NCBI GenBank assembly: GCA_021775755.1
Contig: JAJFHE010000006.1
Coordinates: forward strand, 1 to 32,673
Direction: 5' to 3'
DNA length: 32,673 nucleotides
DNA from: Hyphomicrobiales bacterium
GTDB taxonomy: Bacteria > Pseudomonadota > Alphaproteobacteria > Rhizobiales > JAJFHB01
In this document: in pieces, positions 22,201 through 26,818 of the stretch
Layout: each line of letters opens with the position of its first letter
How positions within the stretch are numbered: position 1 is the stretch's first letter
Translations under genes and position numbers: made by a program
The notes under the pieces: generated by a model
The model's database searches: none
What the model was told of the DNA's origin: nothing
The model's input: only the letters and a program-made list of their open reading frames with translations

Positions 22201-22643
22201 GGACTATCGAAAGTGCCACCGGCAACCTGATCGGCCTGCACTTTGCACCGGATGGCACGACCTTGACGGGCGGCAATGGCACAACGGTCGAGACCTGGAA
22301 CACCGGTACCGGCGAACGCGTCCTTGTTCATGCAAGCTCTGCCGGCAATCTGTCGTCGCTTGCGCTCTCCCCAGATGGCCGCAGCCTCGTTACCGCCGGC
22401 GCGGAGGGGCTTACATTCTGGCGCACCGACCTGCCGGCGCCGCTCGCGCACATGGTGGCGGTGGGCGGTTCGGATTATCTCCAGCACTTTGCGGACGGTA
22501 CCTGGACGGGAACCGCGGGTGCCATCGAAAACGCCGTTATCTGGCTTGAAGAAGGCGTACGCGCCGCCAAGCCTGTGACCGACCATCCCTCCTACGCCGG
22601 CCCCGCCACGGACATCGTGCTCAACCTGCGCGGGACGCAGTAA
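13962..22643 (+). CDS. Giant 2893-residue transmembrane sensor: vWA, periplasmic-binding, two caspase-like domains, DUF4384-like, WD40 repeats
   Basis: One uninterrupted frame. In order: CoxE-like helical domain (1-85); TM1 (~111-130); Pro/Ala-rich loop with a Cys pair; TM2 (~290-308); vWA-like domain (~380-510); unassigned domain (~570-740); TM3 (~757-774); degenerate propeller (~795-1150); type I periplasmic-binding domain (~1158-1485); two caspase-like domains (~1487-1750 and ~1761-1990); DUF4384-like (~2097-2185); fourteen WD40 repeats (2244-2822); short C-terminal tail. Basic flanks before TM1 and after TM2 predict N-in, C-out topology, leaving over 2100 residues in the periplasm. It ends the TIR-MoxR operon. 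The MoxR neighbour and the vWA-like domain suggest that MoxR acts on its cytosolic face. It has no close named family that I know. The ribosome site is weak, so the exact start is less certain. Separate entries detail the parts. Confidence 0.9.
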   Translation: MADQVQTPGYDDLRDLIAEVRRQGIYAGPDQIIAASDVIVRFSELDEEGVSSLALKTALGAVFCKTPGEQQTFYALYEPWAQRLDGAGTPREAARSKTPDAKPSIAPNPVPYFVVAVFFVAAIFAGSYWIYTQNQPEGLGRNEGSLGNVIEERVIDNPLTQTGASSSAPEAPAQQPTAQAEQSHTDTPAAVTPGPATPEPATQSEVAVRPSTSDCEKDPGKPGCGEPAGPVSDKDNSGIGDDILAAISLPELEQAVEAVDLAEPQMVDIAPPDDMSWWDVYSVYFKSFRNAATTAPLIAFVLWFLWRWRSKQSWMERRSEARVPQLWSLRIKRPKDALFGSRDYTRAIQLLRRHHRRPTRNLDVERTMLDTVRRVGLFSPVYETRQTSPEYLVLADRSTLSDHQAHIVRELVQQSKSEQMFVDLYYFDGDPRVCYSEKGRLDCITLDELASRHAAQRLLVATDGTALFDPIRGVPRAWTDSFKAWNERALIVPQSGDQWGERQRALHGAGFGVIPLDETGLLSLAEAFEEAGTASGEFVPPYLRPQVSPNSAYPSLLTDEDETWIDPEPVDSAELEEMISELRAYLGERGFALLAACASFPQPHWDVTLYLDRELHGVENPGGRERRLVMLAQLPWFRRGQMPDYLRLRLLSELPPERAERVRTALQDLLASAIDAPPGAGEIEVARSQPGDLKSALSNFFDFESGKGGEALHDHIFVRQVLGGRPGPLDVELPKILQKILPWKNWTAFTASVAARGVAGVIAAALVLGGFTVFEGPLRGVHLVRPMHEASLDGVLTSGEPTALIQTLDFSPSENRFVAVTTENELVLGHIKNDTIRLSSVAGLAAKRAVFIEGGREILVETPAGELQLHALIHLERGSTGQSRPVGTRDVYAVSPGRTHIVSAQADEVVYSRLGHRLAEQPAFTHPERVTAVAMDGKGETISAASLNYITVFTLASGQSTTYRFTATHLEHIDNARISRFWHISERRMLIRYTNGHVLSLDNGAIAIVPHKADHTDADFMSSGLWRHDEGQYPILYGSGVQDVIAWGPGESGGELFEQPLAMHALRGHEGEVLSAIVDRHGHHAISTAADGTARIWNMAERDEVAVMRASAGPLALSAVAPDNQMLLTVSHEGTFHLWDLTGVLPARTVPDVSPFDYDPIVIAVAAPLNGDNRELGAALTASIRNAVQRLNAFTGVLGRRVDVVAADDTCTVTEVADGLASKGAAFVIGHLCTQHSRDVSQRYAEHGIVHMSLAPEVGDAGDTTFFITEKFADREGEIAGAMLAHRFSDLAIAILHDGSARGTGLAEQARHALNRADVREALVLEMGDGDTAYSDAVVELRAAGVDVIYYAGPAAKAALLMGIAHAEDYSPQLVASQALSAGAFRAVSAEAGNGALMSMPRPVEVGTDWRLDPHRLYSAVVAWAEAVESAGSLDVQAVSSALGPRLRFDHQTAPNFPDFQHPQDAEEPYRWHVWADGEHLPQISGSQAVIVGAARYLDHREMLEANADAANMVDFARDHMGFAPENITVLADRQASYATIMSTLDGLVASTGRSDRVLVYFSTHGSQLADEDGDEADGLDETIVVYDSIMDGTGANHIRDDELAAALDRLVGRDVTVIIDTSHTLSERVDGYNTLTRRGEPSFIPAAADRRVWSSVAPLQTAFVGITEGATQASSIFTNFFIEGAAGRLADRNADGIVTNAELFAYVRSASAGWCAKEPNCDTALSPVLEIAQEELGHVIVPANAQVPAHLSREPRAVRTFALIVGISAYEHLEDIAGAATDAREIRDGLGAIGVPDANMTLLLNESATREAIVAAWRNMVARARPGDVIVISYAGHAGRFPERIKGSETDARDEALLLGGYSAGAPALQHRLLDDELHHLLVSAPQLRTIFIADTSHAGTLIDRGGDGALEHVFYFGAVGDAQTAAPVVLENTTHGALSLALTEALASTGDPNGDRFIDTYELQQAVRTAVLRLTGGRQIPVVRPNGRDRDHILRLERRLDMVAVEDPMRLHVLTSPATHDPTSTLQNVEITSIDEAELIWDARAGEMIEGERSVATLGADATTATVQGYLNGRILTRRIRDLQRDRGLSVRVEPQQDQYAPGQNIEIVIDGNDNANLVMFHMSRGGAIDVLVPGTQADDVSMNGTVTPNRRISVPLDWPASAGGGRLIAVTSKTHVTPLIRALRSPDRNSSFVRIFNTLIPQLGEPETQVAMQTIATRQSVGGEKAAETVTAHRDLVFQRGHSAQVSSVAISPDEHHLASVDAAGALKIWDIASRSLLSDRDTGLTRVNTVAFSPDGRFVFTAGTSGTVRMWNSNGGTFIRQFTGPEDSIQAIALSGDGALLLAGSADGEAYVWNVETSERTMTLKGHTDWIRSVAFSPDGRFAATAGDDNLIRLWELETEREVRQFRGHENWVLAVAFSPDGTQIASGGADNTVRVWNAETGAQLHLFDVYEDWVRSLAFSPDGRFILTGDDTNRLRRIDLESTTVDGFGDTQHEGWVLSVAISQSGALAATGSVDRTVRVWRAPAGDEVAAFAANTASVSAVAYAPDGHTVASAMNDGTIKVWDVATGRLRSTAIVDAGTQIASLAYLPQGRLLLAAGDNRIALWDLESGALVRSFGESENKFLSLAVAADGATFVSGAADGLVQLWDLASGEQRYAFAGHTDWVRDVVLTRDGRYALSASDDRIVLQWNIETGAQEPVKRFEQHEDWVRSIAISPDGRLMASGGDDQKVVIWDIASGDPVRTIESATGNLIGLHFAPDGTTLTGGNGTTVETWNTGTGERVLVHASSAGNLSSLALSPDGRSLVTAGAEGLTFWRTDLPAPLAHMVAVGGSDYLQHFADGTWTGTAGAIENAVIWLEEGVRAAKPVTDHPSYAGPATDIVLNLRGTQ
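16365..17395 (+). other. Domain detail: degenerate beta-propeller between TM3 and the binding domain
   Basis: Residues about 802-1145 contain WD40-like blades whose sequence has largely decayed. The clearest are LDFSPSENRFVAVTTENEL near the start, ALRGHEGEVLSAIVDRHGHHA with TARIWNM, and the final LSAVAPDNQMLL with FHLWDL. Their spacing suggests one seven-bladed propeller, distinct from the well-preserved C-terminal WD40 set. It would be the first folded unit outside the membrane. Confidence 0.5.
17436..18412 (+). other. Domain detail: type I periplasmic-binding-protein (Leu/Ile/Val receptor-like) domain
   Basis: Residues ~1158-1485 read as a branched-chain amino-acid-binding-like domain: VIAVAAPLNGDNRELG at the N-terminal strand and helix, GRRVDVVAADDTC, GAAFVIGHLCTQHS, FITEKFADREGEIAGAML, LAIAILHDGSARGTGLAEQ, GVDVIYYAGPAAKAALL, then SAVVAWAEAVESAGS and a C-terminal segment ending in WHVWADGEHLPQ. 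These are the landmarks of the LivJ/LivK-type fold that closes on small ligands. Its predicted periplasmic location fits ligand sensing. The ligand cannot be told. Confidence 0.75.
18420..19960 (+). other. Domain detail: two tandem caspase-like domains with Ser in place of the catalytic Cys
   Basis: Domain 1 starts SQAVIVGAARYLDH (~1486) with the catalytic-type His1565 in FSTHGSQ. Domain 2 starts TFALIVGISAYEHLED (1761) with His1838 in SYAGHAGRF. In active clan CD peptidases the second motif is D-x-C-H-(S/A)-G; here it reads DTSHTL (Ser1623) and DTSHAG (Ser1898). The two serines use different codons (AGC and TCG), so they are not a recent copy of one change. The domains are either non-catalytic scaffolds or use Ser. 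The rest of the fold looks well kept. Confidence 0.75.
20250..22430 (+). repeat. Domain detail: DUF4384-like domain followed by fourteen WD40 repeats
   Basis: YAPGQNIEIVIDGNDNANLV...DVLVPG (~2097-2185) matches DUF4384, a domain that often follows caspase-like domains in bacteria. From residue 2244 fourteen WD40 units can be counted, e.g. GHTDWIRSVAFSPDGRF, GHENWVLAVAFSPDG, QHEDWVRSIAISPDG, each closing with a WD-like pair such as IWDI or LWEL. Fourteen is two seven-bladed propellers. Several blades share a (D/N)W(V/I) motif in the first strand, which suggests internal duplication. The last two blades are weaker. Confidence 0.8.
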
Positions 22644-22756
22644 CCGAACCATGGGCGCACCGTGCTGATCACCGCCGTGCGAGCTTGCTTCGCGCCGGGC
22701 GGCGAGGCATATAGAGCGTTACAACCTGTCCACGCCATCACCTTGGGAACTGATTC

Positions 22757-23245
22757 ATGCCATGGATAATCGCCATCGTTGCAGGGCTGGTTCTCGGCGC
22801 CGTACTGGTGAGTTCACGCACGGCGCGCAACGCTCTTATTACAGTTGCCGTTATATTCGCGATTGCCGCCGCCTGGATCATCTTCTCTGAAGAACGGAGC
22901 GAGCAGCGCGCCCACACTCTGATCGGTGCGGACGAAATTGAACTGCGCACCCCGCAGGTTGAACGGCGGGGCGGCCTCTTCTACGTCGTCGCGTCCGTCA
23001 AGAATCTATCGGCAAGCCACGACACCGAAACAATAAAACTCAAAATCTTGGCGCATGACTGCCCGACCGCCACGCTGTCCGACGCGTGCGAGATTGTCGG
23101 CGAACGGCTGGAAAACCTGCGCCTCGTCATTCCTCCCGGCCAGGTTCGCGGCATCGACAGACTGTCATCGTTTTCCAACATGCCGCAGGTAGAAAATCTG
23201 GTCTGGAGCTTTGAGGTGATGGAAGTACGCGCCCGTACACGCTAG
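22757..23245 (+). CDS. Small two-TM protein with periplasmic C-terminal domain, unknown function
   Basis: The 162-residue product has two hydrophobic segments (about 2-19 and 27-43) joined by a short basic turn, SSRTARN, then a ~115-residue beta-rich domain (VASVKNLSASHDTETIKLKILAHDC...). The basic turn should lie inside, which places the C-terminal domain in the periplasm. The pattern around NLSASHDTETIKLKI and VIPPGQVRGI recalls small Ig-like (FxLYD-type) domains that measure protein-level contacts, but I cannot assign a family. Two Cys, in HDCPTATLSDACE, could form a disulfide. A GGGAA ribosome site precedes the ATG. It begins 113 bases after the giant gene on the same strand and may or may not belong to that cassette; no terminator separates them. 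Confidence 0.65.
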   Translation: MPWIIAIVAGLVLGAVLVSSRTARNALITVAVIFAIAAAWIIFSEERSEQRAHTLIGADEIELRTPQVERRGGLFYVVASVKNLSASHDTETIKLKILAHDCPTATLSDACEIVGERLENLRLVIPPGQVRGIDRLSSFSNMPQVENLVWSFEVMEVRARTR

Positions 23246-23377
23246 AGCGGTGTGCGCATACGTCGCCTTTGATCGGGCGTCCGTGCCCGTGCAAACTGTC
23301 ACGTCGGACACGACCCGGTATGATCGGCTGGCGGAGCCGTTTGCCGGCCCAACGGCAACGCGAGAGGCAGCGGTGGT

Positions 23378-24919
23378 GTGGCGATAGAGACCGAGTTCAA
23401 ATTCGAAGTCCAGGCGGCACAGTCTGCAGGCGTTGCAAAAGCCCTGACGCACGGCGAAGCCTGCGCGACGACTTTTGAAACCACTTATTTCGATACCGAT
23501 GCGCTTGATCTGAAAAGCCGCGGCATGCAGATCCGCCTGCGGCGCAGCGAAGACCGGCTGATGCAGACGTTCAAATCGAAAACGCTGGAAGCCGGCCCTT
23601 TCGGACGCATCGAAGCTGAAATGGATGTCACAGACGGCACCCTCAATCTTCGCCATCTGAGAGCACAACTGCCGAAGGCGCTGCGGACGGATTTCGACTC
23701 TTGGTCGTTGAAGCCGCAATTCGTGACAAAGTTCCGCCGACTGTCAATGAATGTCGGCGAAAATGGGTTCCTGTGCGAGCAGAGTTTCGACACCGGTGAG
23801 ATCATCGCAAACGGCCAGCGCTCGGAGATCCGTGAGTTTGAAATCGAACTCATCCAAGGACCCATGCAGGCATATTCCTCGGCATGCCTGGAATTTCTCG
23901 ACCGGGTTCCCACCGGCATTCTTCTGGAGGGTAAAGCGGCCCGCGGATTTCGTCTCGCGTGTAACGGGGTGCCCGAAGCGGTCGCCGGCAACAAGGAACC
24001 GCTGGCAGGCGACATGGTGCTGCCGGATGCCATTCTTGCTCTGTTGCGCCGCCACTTCGCGCAGTTCCTCGACAATCAGCCAGCCGTCGTGCGCGGCGGC
24101 ACGCCGCCGGCATTCCACCAGATGCGGGTCGGCATCCGGCGCTTGCGCTCGGTGCTTCAGTCGTTTTCGCCAGTGCTTGACCTCGAAGGCGCTAAACCGC
24201 TTCTGGATGAGCTCCGAGAGTTGTTCGTGCAATTAGGGGGAGTGCGCGAGGCCGATGTGTTTCTTGGCGAAACGCTGGCGGAACTGAACCGTTGCGGGCT
24301 TCGCGACGATCAGTCGACGCTCCTGAAGAAGGAAGCGGCGCGGTACCGTTCGCAAAACTACGGTGCGCTGCGCACGATGTTGACCAGCCCGGGCTTTGCC
24401 CGCTTCGTGGTGCGGCTCAACGACTGGATCGAAAGCGGTTCGTGGCTCGCGAGCGACCGGCCGCTGGATCAGCTCCTGCAGCATCGCCCACTGCGCGAAT
24501 TTGCCGAGCAGCGGATCCGATCGCTCGAGAGCCGGCTTTTCAGGAAGGCGCAAAAGGCGAGATCAGGCTCGCTTGACGACTGGCACGGCGCACGCATCGC
24601 CGCGAAGAAACTGCGCTATGCCACAACCCCCATGCTTGCAACATATTTTGATGACGGGCACACGACGGATTACGAAAATCGCCTGTCGGATCTGCAAGAC
24701 AATCTTGGAATGCTCAACGACCTCAACACCATAAAGAGCTTCCTCGCGCAGGTCAGAAGCGGCGTTTCGCGCGGCCGTCTGGCGGATTTCGATGCTGCGG
24801 CCGAATTCTGCAGAGGCTGGAGCATGGGAACAACGCAGGTGATCGTTGCCAGTTCGGATGCCCTACTGCACGATTTCGAAAATTTCGTTAAACGCGCAAA
24901 TGACGGAACAGTCCGGTGA
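23378..24919 (+). CDS. CYTH-CHAD domain protein
   Basis: A 513-residue two-domain protein. The N-terminal CYTH domain (about 1-205) has the ETEFKF (ExExK) signature at 4-9 and FETTYFDTDALDL; CYTH tunnels bind triphosphates with metal ions. The C-terminal CHAD domain (about 220-505) is helical and His/basic rich, with HQMRVGIRRLRSVLQSF and ARIAAKKLRYATTPM; CHAD domains bind polyphosphate. Together they suggest polyphosphate or triphosphate handling in the cytosol. The start is GTG at 23378 with AGAGG upstream, since the CYTH motif begins at residue 4. Its stop overlaps the GTG start of the ParA-like gene (GTGA), so the two are translationally coupled. Confidence 0.9.
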   Translation: MAIETEFKFEVQAAQSAGVAKALTHGEACATTFETTYFDTDALDLKSRGMQIRLRRSEDRLMQTFKSKTLEAGPFGRIEAEMDVTDGTLNLRHLRAQLPKALRTDFDSWSLKPQFVTKFRRLSMNVGENGFLCEQSFDTGEIIANGQRSEIREFEIELIQGPMQAYSSACLEFLDRVPTGILLEGKAARGFRLACNGVPEAVAGNKEPLAGDMVLPDAILALLRRHFAQFLDNQPAVVRGGTPPAFHQMRVGIRRLRSVLQSFSPVLDLEGAKPLLDELRELFVQLGGVREADVFLGETLAELNRCGLRDDQSTLLKKEAARYRSQNYGALRTMLTSPGFARFVVRLNDWIESGSWLASDRPLDQLLQHRPLREFAEQRIRSLESRLFRKAQKARSGSLDDWHGARIAAKKLRYATTPMLATYFDDGHTTDYENRLSDLQDNLGMLNDLNTIKSFLAQVRSGVSRGRLADFDAAAEFCRGWSMGTTQVIVASSDALLHDFENFVKRANDGTVR

Positions 24920-25563
24920 CCGGCACGGTGTGCGTCATCAATCTCAAGGGCGGCTGTGGCAAGACCACGGTGGCAACGCATCTGGCCGCCGCTTTCGCCC
25001 TGTCGGGGCTTAACACGGCGCTCGCCGATCTGGACCGGCAACACAACTCGCTGCTTTGGCTCAAGCTGCGCGGAAACCGCAAGCCGAAAATTCGCGGCCT
25101 TAACTGGCGTTCGGATTTCGGCGCCGCGCCCGGCAAGGCGCAGCGACTGGTTGTCGATTGTCCCGCCTCGATGCGCGGCCGGGCAACCCGAAAACTCGTA
25201 CTGGAAAGCGATATTGTCGTCGTCCCCATACTTCCTTCGATATTCGACGAACAGTCGACAAAACAGTTCATCAAACGGCTTGAGGAACTGAAGCCGATCA
25301 GAAAGGGTAAAAAGCCGGTTCTGCTCGTTGCCAACCGGTATCGCCCCGGCAGCATCGCTGCCCAGAATCTGGAAAAATACGTGCGCAAGACCGGGTACCC
25401 GCTGTCGGCACGCATACCGGACCGCACCATCTACCCGGCCGTGGCGGAGAAGGGCCTCAGTGTGTTCGACCATGCGACCAAGACCATGCGCGAACAGCAG
25501 GCGCTTTGGCTACCTCTCATGACAGCTGTTGAAGACCGGTTGCGCGGTGCGGGCGGACGGTGA
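24916..25563 (+). CDS. ParA-family ATPase, orphan
   Basis: A 215-residue P-loop ATPase of the ParA/MinD group. The deviant Walker A is KGGCGKTT at 11-18 with the signature Lys11; the ADLDRQ segment and VVDCPAS correspond to the switch and Walker B regions. These ATPases usually place cargo or DNA by forming gradients on nucleoid or membrane. No ParB or partner gene is adjacent, so it is probably not the chromosome ParA. It overlaps the end of the CYTH-CHAD gene by four bases and uses a GTG start; mmcB follows after 58 bases. The role is unknown, but the coupling to a polyphosphate-type protein is suggestive. Confidence 0.88.
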   Translation: MTGTVCVINLKGGCGKTTVATHLAAAFALSGLNTALADLDRQHNSLLWLKLRGNRKPKIRGLNWRSDFGAAPGKAQRLVVDCPASMRGRATRKLVLESDIVVVPILPSIFDEQSTKQFIKRLEELKPIRKGKKPVLLVANRYRPGSIAAQNLEKYVRKTGYPLSARIPDRTIYPAVAEKGLSVFDHATKTMREQQALWLPLMTAVEDRLRGAGGR

Positions 25564-25621
25564 GCCGGCCACATGCACCGCACGCGTTGACACGGCCACG
25601 GCTGCGCGGAACAGTGTGTCA

Positions 25622-26104
25622 ATGAAGGCTCAGGTGAACGAGGCCGGCGAAGTACAGCTTGTCGACGGGCGGCAGTCACCACGCGCCGCCATGGTGCAGC
25701 GCGGCGTGTGCTGCCTGCTGCGCGGCATGGGCTTTGCGGCCATGACGGAACTGGTGCTTTCGGGCGGACGCCGCGCCGACATTGCAGCCATAGGGCGCGA
25801 CGGCGAAATCTGGATCGTCGAAATCAAGTCAAGCGTTGAGGATTTTCGCACCGACCAGAAGTGGCCTGAGTATGGTGAATTTTGCGACAGGCTGTTTTTC
25901 GCCATACCGCACGACGTTCCGCAGGAAATCCTGCCGAACCACACGGGCCTCATTGTTGCCGATGCCTATGGCGCCGAAATCCTTCGCCAGCAGGAACTGG
26001 AAAAACTCAGCGCGGCGCGGCGCAAGGCGATGCTGCTGCGGATTGCGCGCGCCGGCGCGCACCGGCTGCACGATCTCATCGATCCCGGCGGAACGGCCGA
26101 TTGA
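25622..26104 (+). CDS. mmcB: MmcB-family DNA repair protein
   Basis: A 160-residue protein with a PD-(D/E)xK nuclease-type core: Asp53 in RRADIAAIG, Glu67 and Lys69 in IWIVEIKSS. This matches MmcB, described in Caulobacter as part of the SOS-linked mutagenesis and repair set and common in alphaproteobacteria. The start at 25622 is preferred over one 31 codons upstream, which would overlap the ParA-like gene and add residues without family support. It converges with regA, the two stops being only three bases apart; mmcB beside regA/regB is a recurrent alphaproteobacterial arrangement. Confidence 0.85.
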   Translation: MKAQVNEAGEVQLVDGRQSPRAAMVQRGVCCLLRGMGFAAMTELVLSGGRRADIAAIGRDGEIWIVEIKSSVEDFRTDQKWPEYGEFCDRLFFAIPHDVPQEILPNHTGLIVADAYGAEILRQQELEKLSAARRKAMLLRIARAGAHRLHDLIDPGGTAD

Positions 26105-26107
26105 AAA

Positions 26108-26665
26108 TCAGCGCGGAGCGCGCTTGGCAAGAATGCGCTGAAGGGTGCGGCGGTGCATGTTGAGGCGGCGTGCCGTCTCCGACACATTGCGGTTGCACAA
26201 TTCATAGACGCGCTGGATGTGTTCCCAGCGCACGCGGTCGGCCGACATCGGGTTTTCCGGAGGCGACGCCTTTGCTTCGGGATCGGCGATCAGGGCGTTG
26301 AACACATCGTCGGCATCGGCAGGCTTTGCCAGATAGTCGACGGCGCCGAGCTTTACTGCGGTGACCGCGGTGGCGATATTGCCGTAGCCAGTTAAAACGA
26401 TGGCGCGCGCCATTGGCCGGGCCTCGTGCAGGGCGGCGATGACATCAAGGCCATTGCCGTCTTCGAGGCGCATGTCCACCACCGCATAGGCCGGCGGCGA
26501 CTTACGCACAAAGTTGATCCCCTCTGCCACCGATTCCGACATCTCGACGGCAAAGCCCCGTGCTTCCATGGCGCGGCCAAGCCGGTTCAGAAATGGCCGG
26601 TCGTCATCGACGATCAGCAAAGTGCGTTCGTCAGGTTGCACCTGTTCCGTTGAAGTATCCGACAT
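26108..26665 (-). CDS. regA: Redox response regulator, ActR/PrrA/RegA family
   Basis: Cytosolic DNA-binding partner of the RegB-type kinase, controlling respiration and other redox-linked genes in alphaproteobacteria. The 185-residue protein has a receiver domain (about 15-130) with LLIVDDDRPF acidic pocket and phospho-acceptor Asp64 in VVDMRLEDGNG, a Pro-rich linker, and the family's very conserved C-terminal Fis-type helix-turn-helix NVSETARRLNMHRRTLQRIL. The start at 26665 (MSDTSTEQ) is chosen because an upstream start would add 48 residues not seen in the family. It lies 153 bases downstream of regB on the same strand. Confidence 0.95.
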   Translation of the reverse strand: MSDTSTEQVQPDERTLLIVDDDRPFLNRLGRAMEARGFAVEMSESVAEGINFVRKSPPAYAVVDMRLEDGNGLDVIAALHEARPMARAIVLTGYGNIATAVTAVKLGAVDYLAKPADADDVFNALIADPEAKASPPENPMSADRVRWEHIQRVYELCNRNVSETARRLNMHRRTLQRILAKRAPR

Positions 26666-26818
26666 GTCATACCCGTAGTTTCTCGCCGTCGACGCCTGGA
26701 AATACACATTGGCGGCACGGCTTTGCCCTGATATAGGCCGCTTTTTGGCGTACTGGCAACCGGCAATGGGTTGAATACGTGAATCCGGTGCGCGGGTGCG
26801 CACCCTCATGCAGGCAGC

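Noticed and set aside
13962-22643. Assembly artefact joining several genes into one frame
   Set aside because: The frame is continuous with uniform coding character; domain linkers lie at sensible borders, and no internal ribosome site with a good start was seen at domain edges. Read coverage would settle it.
24916-25563. Chromosome or plasmid partition ATPase (true ParA of a parABS locus)
   Set aside because: No ParB gene or parS-like repeats nearby, and it is coupled to a CYTH-CHAD gene instead.
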